From Mucidula mucida (Eukaryota > Basidiomycota > Agaricomycetes > Agaricales > Physalacriaceae): a stretch of DNA of 40,104 bases. Both the position numbers and the translations under genes were made by a program. Each line of letters starts with the position of its first letter. Positions within the stretch are counted from its first letter, which is position 1. Shown piece after piece: positions 21,541-32,694 of the stretch. A model generated the notes under the pieces. It worked only from the letters and a program-made list of their open reading frames with translations, was not told where the DNA came from and searched no databases. The DNA lies in the NCBI GenBank assembly GCA_015501055.1, contig JADNYV010000312.1:1-40104 (forward strand). The letters are read 5' to 3'.

Positions 21541-22441
21541 ATGAATTCTACTCCCCCTCTCAGACGCTCTTCGAGGTTCAATCCGGACTCGGGCTCCAAG
21601 CGCGCACTACCAGACGACGATGATTCCGTTGATATACCCTCGAAGAAGCGGTCTACGACGACTGCGAAGCAAGAGGTCTTCACTGAGAAGCGGGTAAGAT
21701 GTCGGCCTTTTCCGTTGAATATGCAGCTGAACGAGTTCACACAGGCGAAGCCAACCGCCGCCAAAAAGGGCAGGAAAGTTCAAGTTTCGTCTGAGGCTAT
21801 ATTCACTGAGAATGACAAGCAAAAGGCGTCGATTACGCCAAATCCTCCCAAACCAAGCAATGCCGAATTCAAGAAGGCATGGCAGGACTGGTGCAAGATC
21901 CACAAGTGGAAGCCAGATCCGACTTTCCAGCCAAATTATGGCTCGCCAATCATGCACAGCAGTGAAGGTACGTGCCAAAATATGTTTTCTTCTCCATTTC
22001 AACTCACTTCGCATCCTCTAGCGATCAGGTACTTCGTCTTCCAACGTGGGGGATCTGGAGGTCGTGCCGTATTCCAATTTCCCAAACGAGCACAATCCTT
22101 CGCGCCCAGGTCGCGCATACCGTTACAAGGACCTTTTGAAACTCGCCTATCGCAAGGAAGCCTTCAGGCATGGTATTCCTAACGCGGCGGAAGAACCAGA
22201 TGCGACGACGGAGAAGGCAATGTTGGCGGCAGGCCAGGCACAGTTCAAGTTGGCGTAAGTCTTTTGTTTCTTTCGTGTTTTCCCTACTGACGTTGACTAT
22301 AGCATGGCGCACCGTGATGAAATGTTTCAAAGGCGAATGGAGAAAAAGGATCAGGAGGGAAAGTTGAAAGCGGGAGAGAGCAAGAAACGGAAAGGCCCGA
22401 CAACTTTTCCCTGGCCCGTGAAGTTTTCACCCCCAATTTGA
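21541..22441 (+). CDS. Unrecognised nuclear-looking protein, paralog E, frame broken
   Basis: Paralog of genes D and F. Exons are 21541-21693, 21745-21967, 22022-22254 and 22303-22441. Exon 1 carries a basic SKKRSTTT stretch. Exon 2 holds the WQDWCKIH motif that matches WVDWCIQH in D and WEAWCNEH in F. In exon 3 the frame changes inside a run of five G (22048-22052). With four G the reading would match the paralogs (IRYF, then DLEVVPY and NFPN, then YRYKDLLKLAYRKEA). Exon 3 is also 233 nt, which leaves exon 4 out of phase unless one base is extra. Either a one-base insertion or an assembly error in the G run. The rest of the coding sequence is well preserved, ending KFSPPI. Function unknown. 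Confidence 0.8.
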
Positions 22442-22726
22442 ATTCGTCGGGAATGTCGCTTTCCAGACTGTATGTGCGACGCGCACAATGATTAGATGGA
22501 AATTTATTTGTTGTAATATCTTCAAGGACTTGGCTCGTAGAAATTAGAGACATAGAATATGTATAGTATAGAGCTTGCCTGAATCGACTTCGTCTCCTCT
22601 TCAATACCGACGCATTCTGCTTTTGAATGTCCTTCGTAAAAGTAGGTAATCAGTCACTGCTGAGTTACGTTATGTTTGAACGGTTCAATCCTTCGATCAG
22701 CTGGTGTCTCCTTTACACAAACCACC

Positions 22727-23923
22727 ATGGCCTCGAGGCATACCAAGAAACGCCCCTTTAGTTCAACCATTGACGGGGACTCCGACGTCGAAATTGTCGA
22801 TTATCTCACCCCCAGCACCCCACCGAGGGTTCGCCCTCAGAGTTCTACGCCGAAGAAGAGATCTGTACGCCAATGGGTTATTTGAGAGACTCAAAACTAA
22901 TGAACACATAGCTTACTGGTATCGACTATGGGGTCGTTGACATTGAAGATGACGCCGATCTTGTAAACCCGGCTCTGGCTTCAACTTTAAGCACGAAACC
23001 AGAGGCTACTCACCCAATCGCTTTACATCCAGACGACTTGCCGCTTCCTACGACGCCCTTGAGGAAAAAGCCTAAACATACCCATATTCCTGCGCTCATC
23101 ATCTCGGACGATGACGATGATGATGATGATGAGTATCTGCCAGAGGTAGTTCAAGTGAAGGCACACACTCGTCCGGCTCCTCAGGCCACGAATGCCTCTT
23201 CTACGGCTCCTCTAGCTAGGCATAGTACAGGCACGGTAGGAAGGCAAGCAGCGGCGCTTCCCGTAACCTGGGAGGCTTGGTGCAATGAACACGCACTCAA
23301 GCCAAACGGCAAAATATTGCAACAACAGCAAGGCATGTACGTCATGCATTATAGCGATGGTGAGAGGCTATCAGGATTCGTACGAAGTTCGATGCTTACG
23401 CCACACAGCTATCTCTTTCTTCAAATTCACCAAGGAAGACTTGGCTCCCTTGCCGTACTACTCATTTCCCAACAGCTATGTTCAAAGTGCTGCGGCAACT
23501 GGAAGCGCCTACCGGTGGGTCGATCTACTATACCACGCCTTTCGCAAGGAGGCCGCCTTGAAATGCGGAGAACTCGGACTGAAGCCGCCAGGTGATCCAA
23601 CGGAGGCGGCCATGTTTGCGAAGGGGAAAGACCTTTTCAAGACCAAGTTGGTTATCTTAGTCGATTGTATTCTACCGTTTGTTGACGTGAAATGCAGATT
23701 GGAGTGGTATAACGATCGATACAAGAAACAGCACCCAGGCAAAGAAAGATTACCGCCCAAGATTAATGTAGTGAGAGCTAATAGCGGCCAATTCCTCTCC
23801 TATAGTGTTACAGCGGTTGCTGCTCGTCATCGGGATTTAAAGGATTGCGCATGTACGACTACACACATGTGTGAAGAGCCGACGAAGCGTAAGAAGGGCA
23901 CAAAAGCTGCCAAGCGTCAATGA
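22727..23923 (+). CDS. Unrecognised nuclear-looking protein, paralog F
   Basis: Third paralog of the D/E/F family, apparently intact. Exons are 22727-22864, 22912-23359, 23409-23646 and 23698-23923. A possible further intron at 23768-23813 (gtagtg...acag) is uncertain. Exon 3 is 238 nt, as in D. Features in order are a basic TPKKRS stretch in exon 1 and an acidic run of eight Asp (about 23107-23130). Next come WEAWCNEH, YVMHYSDG, then ISFFKFTKEDLAPLPYY, YRWVDLLYHAFRKEA and LEWYNDRYKK. The KFTKEDL-LPYY pattern is what suggests a distant XPA-C-like fold; that is inference. The tail is Lys-rich (KRKKGTKAAKRQ). Gene E lies 285 bp upstream on the same strand, which fits tandem duplication. Confidence 0.82.
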
Positions 23924-24213
23924 AGATTATCGGTTTTGGTAGTACCCTCACTATGCATCCTCGACCGAATCCAATTTATTCTTTGAACCATTTCACTTCC
24001 TCATTGCAATAACGGCTTTGAGAACGGGTATAGAATATGTTACACGTCAGAGAAGCAGGACAAAGACGAAATAAACAAGAATACTGCATAGCGCACAGCG
24101 AAAGAGTAGAAGAACACATTATTAGTAGTTCCATCCGTAACGAATTCATATACAACTCGCAGAGTGATAGTACAACGGCACTGAAAGGGAAGAGAACGCC
24201 GTGCTTCTGTTGT

Positions 24214-27200
24214 TTAATGGCCAAACAGACGGAAAATGAGGTAAATCAGGGAGCCACCGAATCGAATCGCGGACAGGCATGCTCTGTGAAAAATAGTGAG
24301 CGGGTTAGAAAGATTACGGAAATCACGTCACGCACAGTGCAATGAATAAGAAAGAAAGGTATGGGTTGAACGCGCCTCCGTTGGCTGATTCAACGTGCTC
24401 GGAAACCCAATCGGTAAACGCTGTCGAGGTGAAAACAACAATCATGACCCTACAGAATGCTTAGCGCACGCTATCATGGACGCAGTGACGACACCTACAT
24501 GTTCGAACCGACCCACGCCAGCACAACGTTCGTTCGGCTATTTCTGTCATGATCAGCTTGCTTCGTCGCAGCGTCGCGGTGCTCCTTCTCTTCTGCCGGT
24601 TTGTGTCTCAGAGAGTTCTTCGCGGCGGACCATAACTGGTCTACGTCCTCTCGCGCAGTAGGAATTTCGACTTCCATCAACTCTTTGCCTCCGTCGCCCT
24701 TGACCTTCTTAGCACCTCCAAGATCCTTTGCGGAACCTGATTCTTCATTTTAGTACTGAATTCTAGAGTTCAAACCAGAGAGAGCGATCACCATTGTCTC
24801 CTTTCGTTCCCCAAGTGACATCGTGAAGGTTGCACATCGCGTACATCACTGTGCGTGAACATCAGTATGCAACTTAAAACTATGAATTTGGGACGTACTG
24901 AGGATGTTTACATCTACGGAAACAAACAAACGATGATCAGCAATAGACTCGTGACCGCATAGACAAGGCTCACAAGACGGAAGGAAGAACATGTATTGAA
25001 TGAAACTCGTGAACATATGCCACGGCTCGAAGTGCATGAAGGAGCTGATGAAGTAAAGACCGTAAGTAGCCGCCAACGAAATGACGATGTCTTGAAGGGC
25101 GGGTGTATCCTTCAGAAGTCTGCGATATGTGAGATTGGCAGTTGAAAAGAGAATGAGAGAACATACTGTCCAAAATTCGACCATCCTTCTGAGGTATGTG
25201 GTACCGCAAGATAGACCGTCCAAGCAGCGCACCAGATGGTAATGACATTACACAGTCCAAAGAGAACGACTGCCAGACTGTAGGTCCATTTCGAACCTTG
25301 AGGTCGATTACCAAGCGAGCAAACCAGGACGACGAAAAGTAGCGCGATGTAGAGCTTGAGGAAGATCTCGAACACAGTTTTCCCTGCATTCTGACTGAGG
25401 AAATTGAACGCATCCGTTTTGGAGTCCGATGTTGCAGATGAGACCAACTGGGTCGACAATCAGAGACTTGGGCTGACTAGTAAGAAATAAGGGCTTACAA
25501 AGAAGAACGCAAGATAGAAATTGGCGAGAGAGGTCCATGTGAAGATGAGTTGCACGGCGTTGTATATAAATTCAAACATGAGCACAAATTTCCTGAAGAA
25601 ATTCTGACCAGAGGTCCAGATTCTGAACCAGAAGACGGTAGCGTGTATCGATGCGAATAGAGATCCGTTCAACCATCGCCGACGCTGGGAAATGAATTCG
25701 GCAAGAGTTGTGGGCACATCGGTTGACGCCTTGGCGCTCTTGACATATTTGAGCGTCCATCCCTCGCGTTTCTTCGTCACGATTTCGAAGCACAAGATAC
25801 GATCTTCCGCAAGGTACATGTTCCTCTCGAACAGACCTGCATCGCTAGAAGAGCCGTGCATCGCCTCGCCCTTGAAATACGACGCCAAAGGACCTTTGCC
25901 ATCGGGTCCATTCTGGAGCGCTTTGTATCGGTAAGCACTAAAGGCACCGGGGAGCACACTGATATAGCCAAAGACACTTTCCAAAGGCTTGTCAAGAATA
26001 TTGGAAATCTTGTATTCGAAGTTCTGCGAGGCAGCCAAGGGACTCGTCAGGAGAAGACCGCAGCTACGTCCCGTGTCCACACAAATTCTAGAGCGTAATG
26101 ATTAGCTCCCGGCGTAATAATAAAGGAGAAATACGACGCACTCTCCGCAGGCACCGCCTACGTAGGAGTGCTTGTCAAAGCACTTCCACAATTCGTAGAT
26201 TGACGTCCCTGTCGGCTTAGTACCGACGTCAAGGAGGATACAAACGTTGGGCTTGATCAGGGGACCGAAGGCGTTGAAGAACCAACGATGACTGTTGAGT
26301 TTCTTCTTGTTTTGCTCCTTGAGGCAGAACAGGATTTGTACCGGACAAGATCCCTGAGCTACCTCACCGGTATCGGTCACGATAACACTGGACGTGTACT
26401 CGAAAATATGAGCAGTCACGTCCTTGCCTGCCACGGAATCCTTGGCGATACCCTCCTGGTAGACGCCCATCTAAATGATTATAAGCATAAGTTGAGCTAC
26501 GCGGAAGAAACAAACCCACCAAACTGAGAACCTGCAGCGTTCTCTTGTTCACTTTGTTGCGGCCATCAGACACGACGCAAACAACAATCTTCTTCCAGCC
26601 TTCGGGACCCCACATCTTTGACTTGTTCCGGCTGCACAAGTGCGCTACGTTCTTGATAACACTGCCCCAACCATTAGCACACGGTGCAGGCACATCCCGC
26701 AAAACGACTCACGCGTTCATCGTCTTGCAGAATAGGACCTCGTCCTCGTTGTACATGGTCATGACAATGAACAGCTCTGTCTGCCGTCCGTACAGAAATT
26801 GGCGGAGGGAGTAGCGGGACGCCATGAAGTCGTCTGGGTCACATGTAGCGGCGGTATAGCGCATCTTGGTCATCTCCTCTTCATGAGCCCTTGTTGAGGG
26901 CACAATGTGGGAGGGGACGTCCATATCGAGCACTAGATTACCCTGGAAGAGCTCGACTTGACGCACGGAACGACGGTTGAGCATCTTTTCCCGGGCGACA
27001 GAGTAGCCTGCGCTGCTGGGATGATGATAGATGCCGGGGCGACCCATGGGTGGGGGATAGTTCTGCTGGAAGGGCATGTTGGGGACGGGAGGGGCGTCGT
27101 GGGTTTCGTACGGAGCAAGGTGGGCCTGTGAGCCGGCGTAGCTGCTCTGGAAGGATTTGGCGGACTTTGTCTCCCAGTTTGAGTGGTTATCGTATTCGTC

Positions 27201-27341
27201 GTAGCCATGTGTAGGAGGGTAGTCGACAACACCAGTGTTGTCGTAGCGAGGGTTATTGGAATTGTAGGTGGTCTGGCCGGCGTTGTAATTAGGTGCTGGC
27301 TGCGAGTTATAGGGATCGTGGTTTTGCTGTCGATAAGCCAT
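24214..27341 (-). CDS. Chitin synthase, division 1 (class I-III type)
   Basis: Processive membrane glycosyltransferase (family GT2) that polymerises UDP-GlcNAc into cell-wall chitin. Eleven exons join in frame to 869 aa: 26713-27341, 26520-26661, 26142-26470, 25499-26087, 25167-25447, 24974-25119, 24899-24913, 24792-24848, 24499-24736, 24336-24449 and 24214-24283. The N-terminal about 150 residues are Asn/Tyr/Pro/Gln-rich and cytosolic. The catalytic core follows, with [31 protein letters not shown] (about 460-463) and the product-binding QRRRW (about 501-505). Multiple membrane segments lie from about residue 525 to the end, interrupted by a charged loop around exon 9. Exon 7 is only 15 nt. 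No disruptions. Class within division 1 was not settled. Confidence 0.97.
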
Positions 27342-28646
27342 TTCCCAACCAAAGACGCTCGGCGTTGCTCTGCTTTAATAAAGAGAATGGACGGGCAGTG
27401 TAACCCAAAAAAAGAATGGTGCAGTTGGTCGTGGTCGGGATGGGAGATGGTGGTTTGACAGATTGGGAATATTTCCCTCCCACGTGTCCTCAACCAGGAG
27501 TCGACTATCGCGATCTTTTCATCAAACCTTATTCAGTCGGATGACAACTGGGACTGAGATTACTGAAGACTACTCAGATGCTCTCGACGACAGTGTTCTA
27601 CACGTCGCAGCAGCCTCTGCGAGTCCAAACTCCAGGCGTTGTTCAGGCGTTGCCATACCACTTCCACCAATCCCACTCATTTGTATCAAGGAGAAGTAAG
27701 GAAGGGCGACTTTCCCCGACAGGTTTACCCACAAGATTCAGACTGTATTGCAGAAGCAATCCTCATGTTTCCCCGAGAACTAGATTGCATTCCAAGAATA
27801 GGCGTTCACCTCACAGTCCATAATGTATGTCTTGAAAAGGATTCGATCGTGGAAGACGCGTATAAAACCATGATCGCCTTCTTCAGAAGCATGGGCAACT
27901 GCGGAGGGCGATTTATAACAGCGCCGGTTTTCCTGTCTCTCTGCGACCGCCGAGGGATTCAATTTTTTACTTTTCAAGGTTCCTATACTTGCACATATCG
28001 TTGAGCCGGGCTGCAATCAATGAGTCAACTCGACTCATAGATCGGTGTCCACATGCCCAAGGCTTGAGTCTACGTACTATTCAGGACGTTGAAACCTGCC
28101 CACAAATCCATAGCCCGTCGTCGTGCGCAACGCTACCCTACAAGTTGCTTCTGCTTTGCGGCAGCTGTAGACCGACGTGGCGCAACTAAATTCTACGTCT
28201 CGATCAGGTGACTGTCCTCGTCAACGTCCACTTGCATCGAGAAGCCCCTCCGAGTGCCCAACCTAACTTGCTTGACTTTCTGACACGTTCCGCTCTCTTG
28301 CCAAGTGCGGTAATGTCAGGCATGAGCTATAGAATAGATTCTCTCCAGTTGGCGCATGCAACAGAGAGTCCTTACACAGGCCGTAGCCACCCTTGAATCT
28401 AGCTGCTGTCACCGAGAAAGCAGAAATAGCACTGGCGTACTATAAAGTCCGGGAGGCGAGACGTCGACGATTCATGGATAGTTTGATGTAGACATCATTG
28501 TAAGGATTGGTAGGTAGGCAATCTCGAAATACATTGAAACTTGATATACAAACCTTTCAATTGTCACAAATATACATTTGTTATACAGTGATAAGAGTCC
28601 ATTCGACTGAAGGCTCGTCTTTAGTTTCCTTCTTCTTCTTCACCTT
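27342..28646. other. Intergenic region between chitin synthase and Het-C
   Basis: This holds the chitin synthase promoter and the Het-C 3' end. A possible small plus-strand gene is described separately at 27541-28004. The remainder (28005-28646) has only short motif-free frames. Confidence 0.45.
27541..28004 (+). CDS. Possible small hypothetical protein
   Basis: Two overlapping plus-strand frames, one starting MTTGTEITEDYSDALDD (27541) and one from about 27710 to 28004, have more protein-like composition than the surrounding frames. The second reads through stretches such as IAEAILMFPREL and YKTMIAFFRSMG. They lie in different frames, and no convincing intron joins them. No family is recognised. 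It may be a gene remnant or chance. Confidence 0.22.
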
Positions 28647-31600
28647 TTAGTACCCACTGTCGTATTCACGACGGCGTCCATAGCCTTCACCTCCTTCATT
28701 TCCACCGCCTCCTCCCTCATACTCGTTATTGTCGCGGATTTTCATTCTTTCAGCTCCGAAGGTCTCCTGGTTGTCACCATAGCTAGGATTATAACCAGCT
28801 CGACCACTTCCGACATCATCCCCGCCATGATGACCATGACGTCCGCCACCGTACTCCTCGCGGGGAGGAGGTCGACCATACTCATCGCCGCCGCCGCGCC
28901 CATACTCGTCACCACCTCCGCGTCCATAAGACGAATTTTCGCTTTCACCATAGTTAGACTCGTGGCGGCGTCCGCCATGAGTTTCTTCAGTACGCCCGCC
29001 ATAAGTTTCACCTCCACCATAGGAAGGCTCGCGCCCGCCATAAGAGGAATCATTGCGCCCACCCCCATACGAAGGCGCGTCATTGCGGCCACCATGAGAC
29101 TCGTTACGCCCTCCCCCGTAGGAAGATTGATCACGACCCTCACCATAAGAGGACTCATTGCGACCATAAGAGTCGTCGTTGCGCCCGCCGTAAGAAGATT
29201 CGTTGCGACCAGAGGGCTCGTGGCGTCCATAAGACGATTCATCAGTACGTCCACCATACGAAGACTCGTTGCGGCCGTAAGATGAGTCATCGGTGGTGCG
29301 ACCGCCATACGACGATTCGTTACGTCCGTACGACTCGGCGGCTCCGTACGAAGACTCATTGCGCGCGCCATAGGAGGAATCGTCTTGCCTTCCATAAGAT
29401 GATTCGTTACGACCTCCGTAGGAAGAATCCTCAGTACGACCTCCGCCTCCACCATAGGAAGAAGAATGCTGCTGAGAAGATTGCTGGTTGTTTGACGATT
29501 GTTTCCTTGCATAGCTGGCACTGCCTCCGCCGTGGCCACACCCACCGTAACCGGCCTCTTGACCAGCCTCTCCTTCGCGCTTGTTCTTACCATCCCGAAC
29601 ACTCTGTTTTGTGAGCTTGGAAACGATGTCTGAAGCCTCTTCGCCCAGCCCGCCAATCCACTTTTCCATCTCATCGAACATCTGGCGCTGAATTTCAGAG
29701 CGACCAGAAGCATAGTAAGGGTGGTGGAAAGCCTCCAATGCCTAAGAGAGTTCACTTCAGTACCGCCGATATGAGTAAGAGCGCAACCAACCTGGTTGAT
29801 AACTTGGTCGGGATCGCTGTCGTCAGTCCAAGCTGAGACGATCAATTGCACCGTGTGAACAACAACAATCTGAGCAATCTTCCCAGCTGGTTCGTTAAGG
29901 ACGAGACCAAAATGATCCTTCGACAAAAGACTGTGCGATGGATCAGATGCATTCTCGTCCTCAAATACTTGGTACTGGTCATCAGAGTCGATGACGGCTT
30001 TGCTTCCCTCACCCAGGGCAGAGGTGGCCTGTGTGAGAATGGGCTGGACGAAAGAACTGACATTGAGCGACATGTAGGCGGAAAGGCAAACACAACATAC
30101 CGTGAGCCAAGGCGCAATGACGGTATATACGTCTAGAACAAATGAGGCTACGCCACATTGGAAGGTTTTGGCGGACTTACAAGCATTGAGAGCATTGCTC
30201 ATCTCATCCATCAAATCACTGAGACCCGGAATCATTTCAATCTTTTTGATAATGTCGCGGTAAAGGCCATCACGCCACTTCAACAGATCAAACAGTTGCT
30301 TTTGAACCTCCGGGGGAGCAATGTCGTCTGGGTTGAAGTTATATGCCTGAGATTGAGCTTGCAACTCCTCTCCTTGAGACATCTTGTCGTCACCACCACC
30401 AATCTTTCCAAGTATGCTCTTAAGAGCGGAAAGTTTTTCGGCGGTATCATTGTTCTGGCTCTGATTCAAATTGTCGCTGAGAGCAGTGACACTGGCCTGA
30501 CTGATGTGGCTACAATGACATGAGAAATGTGAGCGATAGATTTGAGCGCGCGACTTACTCGGTTGCCTCACCGAGAAGAGAGTGCAGGAAGTCTGCGCTG
30601 CCGAATGTGCCTGTCACCAAAGGAGGGACGCGGTCTCCAGAGGGTGCATCAACGAGTACATTGTCGCCGACGTGACAGAAGACCTCTTCATGGCCCAATT
30701 TACGAAGAGCAATCTCGCACCAGTTACTATGTGCAAGAAGATCTTCCATAGTATGAAGACCGGTACCGAGGAGGCGGTAGGCCTCGAAGAGATCGGCACC
30801 CTCTTGTCCGCCAGAGCGGCGTCCGTGTTCGATGCAAGCCCTGAAAACGCGACGAATGTGGGCGGTTGACGTATCCCAGCCTTCGTTTTCAGTAGCCATG
30901 TATTTCTGAGATAATGGTGTATTAGAAGATAATTGGGTTCGAGGGGTAAATCCTCCACCTTCATACCAGTCCGCTCATCTATCTCAAGCTCACGTGGATC
31001 CACAGGCGGGCGAAGTTTTGGGTGGAATTGACGTGCATCACCTTCCTTCTCGGCGTATCCCCTGGTAATCACATGTTAGTTTGTATGTGGCTATGGCATT
31101 GTTGCTTCGCACTTAGGATTATCGATATGTTCCTGATTGCACATCAGCGCGGAAATGTGCATAGCTTCGAGGTACTTACGACGCAGAGGTAGACACCAAG
31201 ACGGTCAGCAGTAACCTCGAACTCTTCCGTGGCAAATCCAAACGTCTATATGCAGATGAGGATATCGATTCTATCATGATGGAGAGCACTGACCATGAAA
31301 CCTAGAACGGAAACCACGAGTACTAGAGTATCTGCACTAAGTTTGCTGAGGCCAGCAATATCCATGCATTGGGAATAGTCGCGTAGCCAGTTGCCCTGGT
31401 GATGTCAGATAAAGGCACCACACGAACAGGAGCAGAGCGTACAAAGTAGACTTTCTTGATATCACTTTTGCTGAACTTCGAGCCTCCAGAGGCTGTTTTT
31501 AACACTTGAGATGCAAATCCAAGAAGGCCGCCGCCGGCGGAAGCGTGCCCGGCGTACTTGACGAGGGTTTCGAGGATATTCTCGATGTCACCGTGACGGA

Positions 31601-31718
31601 AAGCTTTATCGTTGAGATAGGCGAAATCAGGGATATCGCCAGCCCCAAATGCATAGGCAGAGGGTAAGGCGACGAGCAAAATCGTCAGGGCTAGTAGGAT
31701 ATGGATCGTATGGGACAT
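28647..31718 (-). CDS. het-c: Het-C heterokaryon-incompatibility family protein
   Basis: Fungal Het-C family, named for the Neurospora non-self recognition locus. It is secreted or membrane-associated by its signal peptide (about residues 1-23, MSHTIHILLAL... to AYA). Ten exons join in frame to 873 aa: 31443-31718, 31294-31395, 31180-31245, 31113-31132, 30959-31061, 30559-30905, 30181-30509, 30101-30132, 29792-30043 and 28647-29741. Family landmarks are AFGAGDIPDF and AFRHGDIE after the signal, GNWLRDYSQ, TFGFATEEFEVTADRLGVY, EHIDNPKGYA, ELEIDERTGMK and the long HTMEDLLAHSNW helix region. The last about 270 residues are a low-complexity Ser/Tyr/Gly/Asn/Glu/Arg tail built from SSYGG-like units. 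Two exons are very short (20 and 32 nt). The acceptor at 30043 was chosen over a nearer AG because only it keeps frame. Confidence 0.93.
28660..29500 (-). repeat. SSYGG-type low-complexity repeat within Het-C
   Basis: Units of roughly 8-12 codons with the pattern N-E-S-S-Y-G-G/R recur more than fifteen times, with Asp, Thr and Arg-rich variants. On the plus strand this appears as repeated blocks with cataaga, gaytcattgcg and related sequences. The tract shows codon-level variation, so it is not a simple recent tandem expansion. Confidence 0.85.
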
Positions 31719-32694
31719 GGTGGTTGGGAGGAGAAATCGATGGTAACGCGCCATTGAAGACTAAGCCAAGCGATGACATCAGAGTGATGGCGGAATCAAA
31801 TAACTCTCAAAATCGGCTTTGAACTTCGTGAGCGTCTCGCTAGAGCCGCATATTCAAGAAAAGGATGGTATCGCTACGTATGCATTCCGTATTCCTGGAA
31901 ATGAGATTGGATCCGAAGAAAACGCGCCACCGTCAGGTACTTTGCCGGAGTTGAAGCGTCAACGCGTTGGCCTGCTGGCGCCAGTCTTGCTGCAAATTCA
32001 ATGCCTCCAGATCAGAGGGGTCGTGACAGCTGCTATCGGCGGTATGCATTTCCGAATGTCGATTTCAATTCGCTTCGAGACGACGGGTCACGCCGCGACG
32101 ACGGCAAATCGACTCAACAACTATGACTGACATATAAAGCCATGCAACGCCCAAGCGCAAATGGCGTGAGCGCTCTCTTCGAAAGTTCCATGAGGTTATG
32201 TTACTATGTTACTATTGAGAATCCACCTGAGCCCTTAGGCGAAGGGCAAGCCCCCGGTGAACCATGATATCTAAGGAGTATAGGACTATGGAAGAATAAG
32301 AAAGGCGACGCGGGCCACGGGTGCGTCAAAACCTGCTGGGGAAAACCTCAGCGAGGACAAAACCGCCAGTCAGGAAAGCTACCGGGCTGTCGGTGTGAAG
32401 AATATTGGTGTACATGTTCTATATAATAATACACTCCAATAGTCGGTCATGATCTACACAGTTCATAACTTGGATAGTACAAGTCACTGTTCAGTCACCA
32501 ACTTATACTCGAACGAGGTAGGCAGGATCCGCATTTTAAAGCAGCTACATGTACAGAAACCTTGAAGGTGTTCATGTATCGATCAGTGATAGTGGGTCAT
32601 CTCCGCTAAGTCCGTACATAAAACCTTAACCCGAGGCTCAACGTCTGTAAGCAGTAAGCCACGTGCTGAGCTAGTCGCCTCCTTGTCCTCCCCA
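31719..32694. other. Divergent intergenic region between Het-C and the Ser/Pro-rich protein
   Basis: This region lies between divergent genes. It includes a candidate retroelement remnant at about 32204-32480. A 103-aa plus-strand frame (31819-32130) has no support. Confidence 0.45.
32204..32480. mobile_element. LTR-like remnant (candidate)
   Basis: The stretch begins with tgttactatgttactattg, has a GC-rich middle (about 32230-32395) with gggcaagccccc and a gctggggaaaacctc block. A TATA-like tctatataataat follows at about 32419. This order resembles fungal LTRs. No second LTR, primer-binding site or internal coding region is visible, and clear target duplications were not found. Low confidence. 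Confidence 0.28.

Noticed and set aside
28827..29285. Plus-strand 152-codon frame opposite Het-C
   Set aside because: Mirror of the Het-C repeat; composition follows from the repeat codons.
28660..29500. CRISPR-like array of short repeats
   Set aside because: The repeats are codon-based, variable in length and inside a coding exon of a eukaryotic gene.
28742..30571. 609-codon minus-strand frame read as one protein
   Set aside because: It is Het-C exons read through introns and then an alternative frame of the repeat tail; splicing gives the Het-C protein instead.
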